Shown here piece by piece: positions 52,584 through 54,299 of a DNA stretch of 54,299 nucleotides. Location: the NCBI GenBank assembly GCA_009926935.1, contig RFNZ01000013.1, positions 1 through 54,299 of the forward strand, read 5' to 3'. The position numbers and the translations under genes were made by a program. The DNA is from Pseudomonadota bacterium (GTDB lineage: Bacteria > Pseudomonadota > Alphaproteobacteria > Micavibrionales > UBA1664). The notes below the pieces were generated by a model. It did no database searches, had not been told where the DNA came from, and saw only the letters and a program-made list of their open reading frames with translations. Positions within the stretch are counted from its first letter, which is position 1; each line of letters starts with the position of its first letter.

Positions 52584-54028
52584 CCCACACTTCCTTCCAA
52601 GCTGATACCAACCAGTTTTTGAGCTTCGACCGCGAATTCCATGGGCAGGTGTTGAAGCACTTCGCGGCAGAAGCCGTTGACAATGAGAGCCACTGCGGCT
52701 TCAGGCGAGAGGCCGCGCTGCTGGCAATAAAACAACTGATCTTCCGATATTTTGCTGGTCGTGGCTTCGTGCTCCAGTGCCGCAGACGCATTCTTGCTTT
52801 CGATATAGGGCACGGTGTGAGCACCACACTGATCGCCAATCAATAGGCTGTCGCACTGCGTGAAGTTGCGTGCACCCTTAGCCTTCGGCATGATTTTGAC
52901 TGCGCCGCGATAGGTTGAATCTGACTTACCTGCCGAAATGGTTTTGGCGATGATGCGCGAGCGCGTGTTGGCGCCCAAGTGGATCATTTTGGTGCCGGTA
53001 TCGGCCTGCTGGTGCCCATTTGTGATGGCAACCGAGTAAAACTCACCCTGTGAGCCCTCGCCTTTTAAAATACAGCTTGGGTACTTCCAGGTAATCGCTG
53101 AACCTGTTTCGACTTGTGTCCATGAAACGCGGCTGTTTTTGCCCTCGCACAACGCACGCTTGGTAACGAAGTTATAAATACCACCTACGCCGTTTTCATC
53201 ACCCGGATACCAGTTTTGGACAGTGGAGTATTTGATTTCGGCATCATCATGAGCGATGAGCTCGACTACAGCCGCGTGCATCTGGTTTTCATCGCGTGCG
53301 GGGGCCGTACAGCCCTCCAGATACGAGACATAGGCGCCTTTGTCGCAAATAATCAGCGTGCGCTCGAATTGCCCTGTGTTTTTGGCGTTGATGCGGAAAT
53401 ACGTCGAGAGCTCCATCGGGCAGCGCACGCCCGGTGGGATGTAAACAAAAGACCCATCGGTAAACACAGCGGCGTTGAGGCAGGCGTGTTTGTTATCCGT
53501 GTAAGGCACGACGGAACCCAGATATTTTTTTACCAAATCGGGGCAGCGCTGTACGGCCTCGGAGATTGAGCAGAAAATGACTCCTACCTCCTCCAGCTTG
53601 GCTTTGAAGGTGGTCGCAACAGATACGCTGTCTAATACGGCGTCCACAGCCACACCTGCCAGTATCTCGCGTTCCTTTAAGGGGATACCCAGTTTTTCAT
53701 ACATCTCCAGTAGTTTTGGATCGACTTCATCGAGCGATTTTGGAGCAGGCTTACTTGGGGCTGCGTAGTAGTGTGCATCCTGATAATCAATCGGGACGAT
53801 TTTGAGTTTCGCCCAATCCGGCTCGGGCATGGACTGCCAGTGCTTATAAGCCTTCAGGCGGTAATCCAGCAGCCATTCAGGCTCGTTCTTCTTTTTTGAT
53901 ATCAGGCGGATGATATCTTCGTTGAGGCCTTTTGGGGCGTATTCCATTTCGATTTCTGTCGTGAACCCTGCCGTGTAGGTTCCCGCCATCATCTGGACCT
54001 GCTTAACTGTTTCTGCGGTCGCGGCCAT
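52580..54028 (-). CDS. sufB: Fe-S assembly scaffold protein SufB
   Basis: A 482-residue SufB. '[20 protein letters not shown]', '[19 protein letters not shown]' and '[20 protein letters not shown]' are family signatures. '[20 protein letters not shown]' is the conserved C-terminal stretch. The length is typical. First structural gene of the operon, starting one base from the stop of the Rrf2 gene. Confidence 0.96.
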   Translation of the reverse strand: MAATAETVKQVQMMAGTYTAGFTTEIEMEYAPKGLNEDIIRLISKKKNEPEWLLDYRLKAYKHWQSMPEPDWAKLKIVPIDYQDAHYYAAPSKPAPKSLDEVDPKLLEMYEKLGIPLKEREILAGVAVDAVLDSVSVATTFKAKLEEVGVIFCSISEAVQRCPDLVKKYLGSVVPYTDNKHACLNAAVFTDGSFVYIPPGVRCPMELSTYFRINAKNTGQFERTLIICDKGAYVSYLEGCTAPARDENQMHAAVVELIAHDDAEIKYSTVQNWYPGDENGVGGIYNFVTKRALCEGKNSRVSWTQVETGSAITWKYPSCILKGEGSQGEFYSVAITNGHQQADTGTKMIHLGANTRSRIIAKTISAGKSDSTYRGAVKIMPKAKGARNFTQCDSLLIGDQCGAHTVPYIESKNASAALEHEATTSKISEDQLFYCQQRGLSPEAAVALIVNGFCREVLQHLPMEFAVEAQKLVGISLEGSVG

Positions 54029-54029
54029 T

Positions 54030-54180
54030 TTATGCGGCCTTCTTGTGCATTTTCATCATGTCGTCGAGCGTGATGCTCTGAAACGTTTTGCGCACGGCTT
54101 CGTTTACGATATCCCAGCGGCCGGACATAGCGCAGTGTGCCTCCAGAGCGCAGGGTTCATCACCGCCATCAACGCCGACG
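54030..54180 (-). CDS. Rrf2-family (IscR/SufR-like) regulator, C-terminal fragment
   Basis: The reverse strand ends with a stop at 54030-54032. The preceding residues read '[20 protein letters not shown]' and '[20 protein letters not shown]', the cluster-binding Cys pair and C-terminal helix of Rrf2 regulators that control suf/isc operons. Immediately upstream of sufB, as expected. Upstream of about 54,170-54,180 the frame no longer looks like Rrf2 and the helix-turn-helix part is missing, because of the apparent chimeric join. The left boundary of the real sequence is approximate. Confidence 0.8.
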
Positions 54181-54299
54181 GCTGCGACGGATCCTCGAGC
54201 AACGGCCGAACCAGCGGAAGAACCGCGTCCCAGTCGAGGTGCCGTTCTGGCTGCGGGCTGCGGACCGGGATGTACGCGCCGCGGTTCGGCTCGAACGAC
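54150..54299. other. High-GC foreign segment, probable chimeric contig end
   Basis: The last ~120-150 bases are clearly G+C richer than the rest: 83 of the final 119 by hand count. On the minus strand they carry a different open frame, with segments such as 'SFEPNRGAYIPVRSPQPE' and 'LDWDAVLPLVRPLLEDPSQ', that runs on into the Rrf2 frame and stops at 54104-54106. This is coding sequence of another, high-GC organism or locus. The exact junction lies between about 54,130 and 54,180. Confidence 0.75.

Noticed and set aside
1..54299. tRNA, rRNA, CRISPR, insertion sequence or prophage
   Set aside because: I looked for cloverleaf-like segments, tandem spacer arrays, transposase motifs and phage genes in the intergenic regions and reading frames and found none. 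A covariance-model scan would settle tRNA and small RNA genes.

Overview
The window looks like a piece of an alphaproteobacterial chromosome, most likely Rhodospirillales/Micavibrionales-like and probably from a metagenome. The evidence is gene content and order: a miaB-phoH-ybeY-corC-lnt-XRE regulator-metK-trmB block, a rimP-nusA-infB-rbfA-truB-rpsO block, a fabA-fabB-fabI cluster, and an Rrf2-sufBCDS-sufT-sufA operon. The genus cannot be fixed from the sequence alone. I see no rRNA, tRNA, CRISPR array, insertion sequence or phage gene.

Layout. 1-11.4 kb: a truncated lipid A exporter-type ABC transporter, a degenerate M23 (LytM) protein, a HAD hydrolase, several small exported proteins, a 1270-residue membrane-anchored coiled-coil protein, an AGCS sodium:alanine symporter and a D-2-hydroxyacid dehydrogenase. 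11.4-19.4 kb: the tRNA/rRNA maturation, lipoprotein acylation and S-adenosylmethionine block. 19.4-20.8 kb: an MgtC/DUF4010 membrane protein. 20.75-27.3 kb: the transcription/translation operon, preceded by an attenuator-like leader. 27.3-32.3 kb: an islet of small exported or unknown genes, a thermonuclease-like protein, gpmA and a HigA-like regulator. The islet separates rpsO from pnp, which are often neighbours. 32.5-34.7 kb: pnp. 34.7-39 kb: accessory genes, comprising two tandem paralogues of unknown function, two overlapping glycerophosphodiester phosphodiesterase genes and three small immunity-like genes. 39-41.9 kb: unsaturated fatty-acid synthesis (fabA, fabB, fabI). 42-48 kb: a lipoprotein, an SH3 protein, dusA and several unknown genes. 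48-54.2 kb: a SUF iron-sulfur operon read leftwards, with two small extra genes between sufB and sufC.

The essential blocks are tightly packed with short overlaps, as in translationally coupled operons. Accessory genes sit between them, often bounded by intrinsic terminators. Four intergenic palindromic repeat elements of three sequence types are scattered in the window. The last ~120-150 bases (after about 54,150-54,180) are clearly richer in G+C, carry a different reading frame and break the Rrf2 gene. They look like a chimeric join and should not be treated as part of this genome.

The best candidates for undescribed biology are: the two tandem paralogues (34.7-36.2 kb); the overlapping phosphodiesterase pair, in which the second protein has lost its catalytic His-Arg; the small membrane protein plus 82-residue protein inside the SUF operon; and the TipN-like coiled-coil protein with DnaA-box-like sites upstream.
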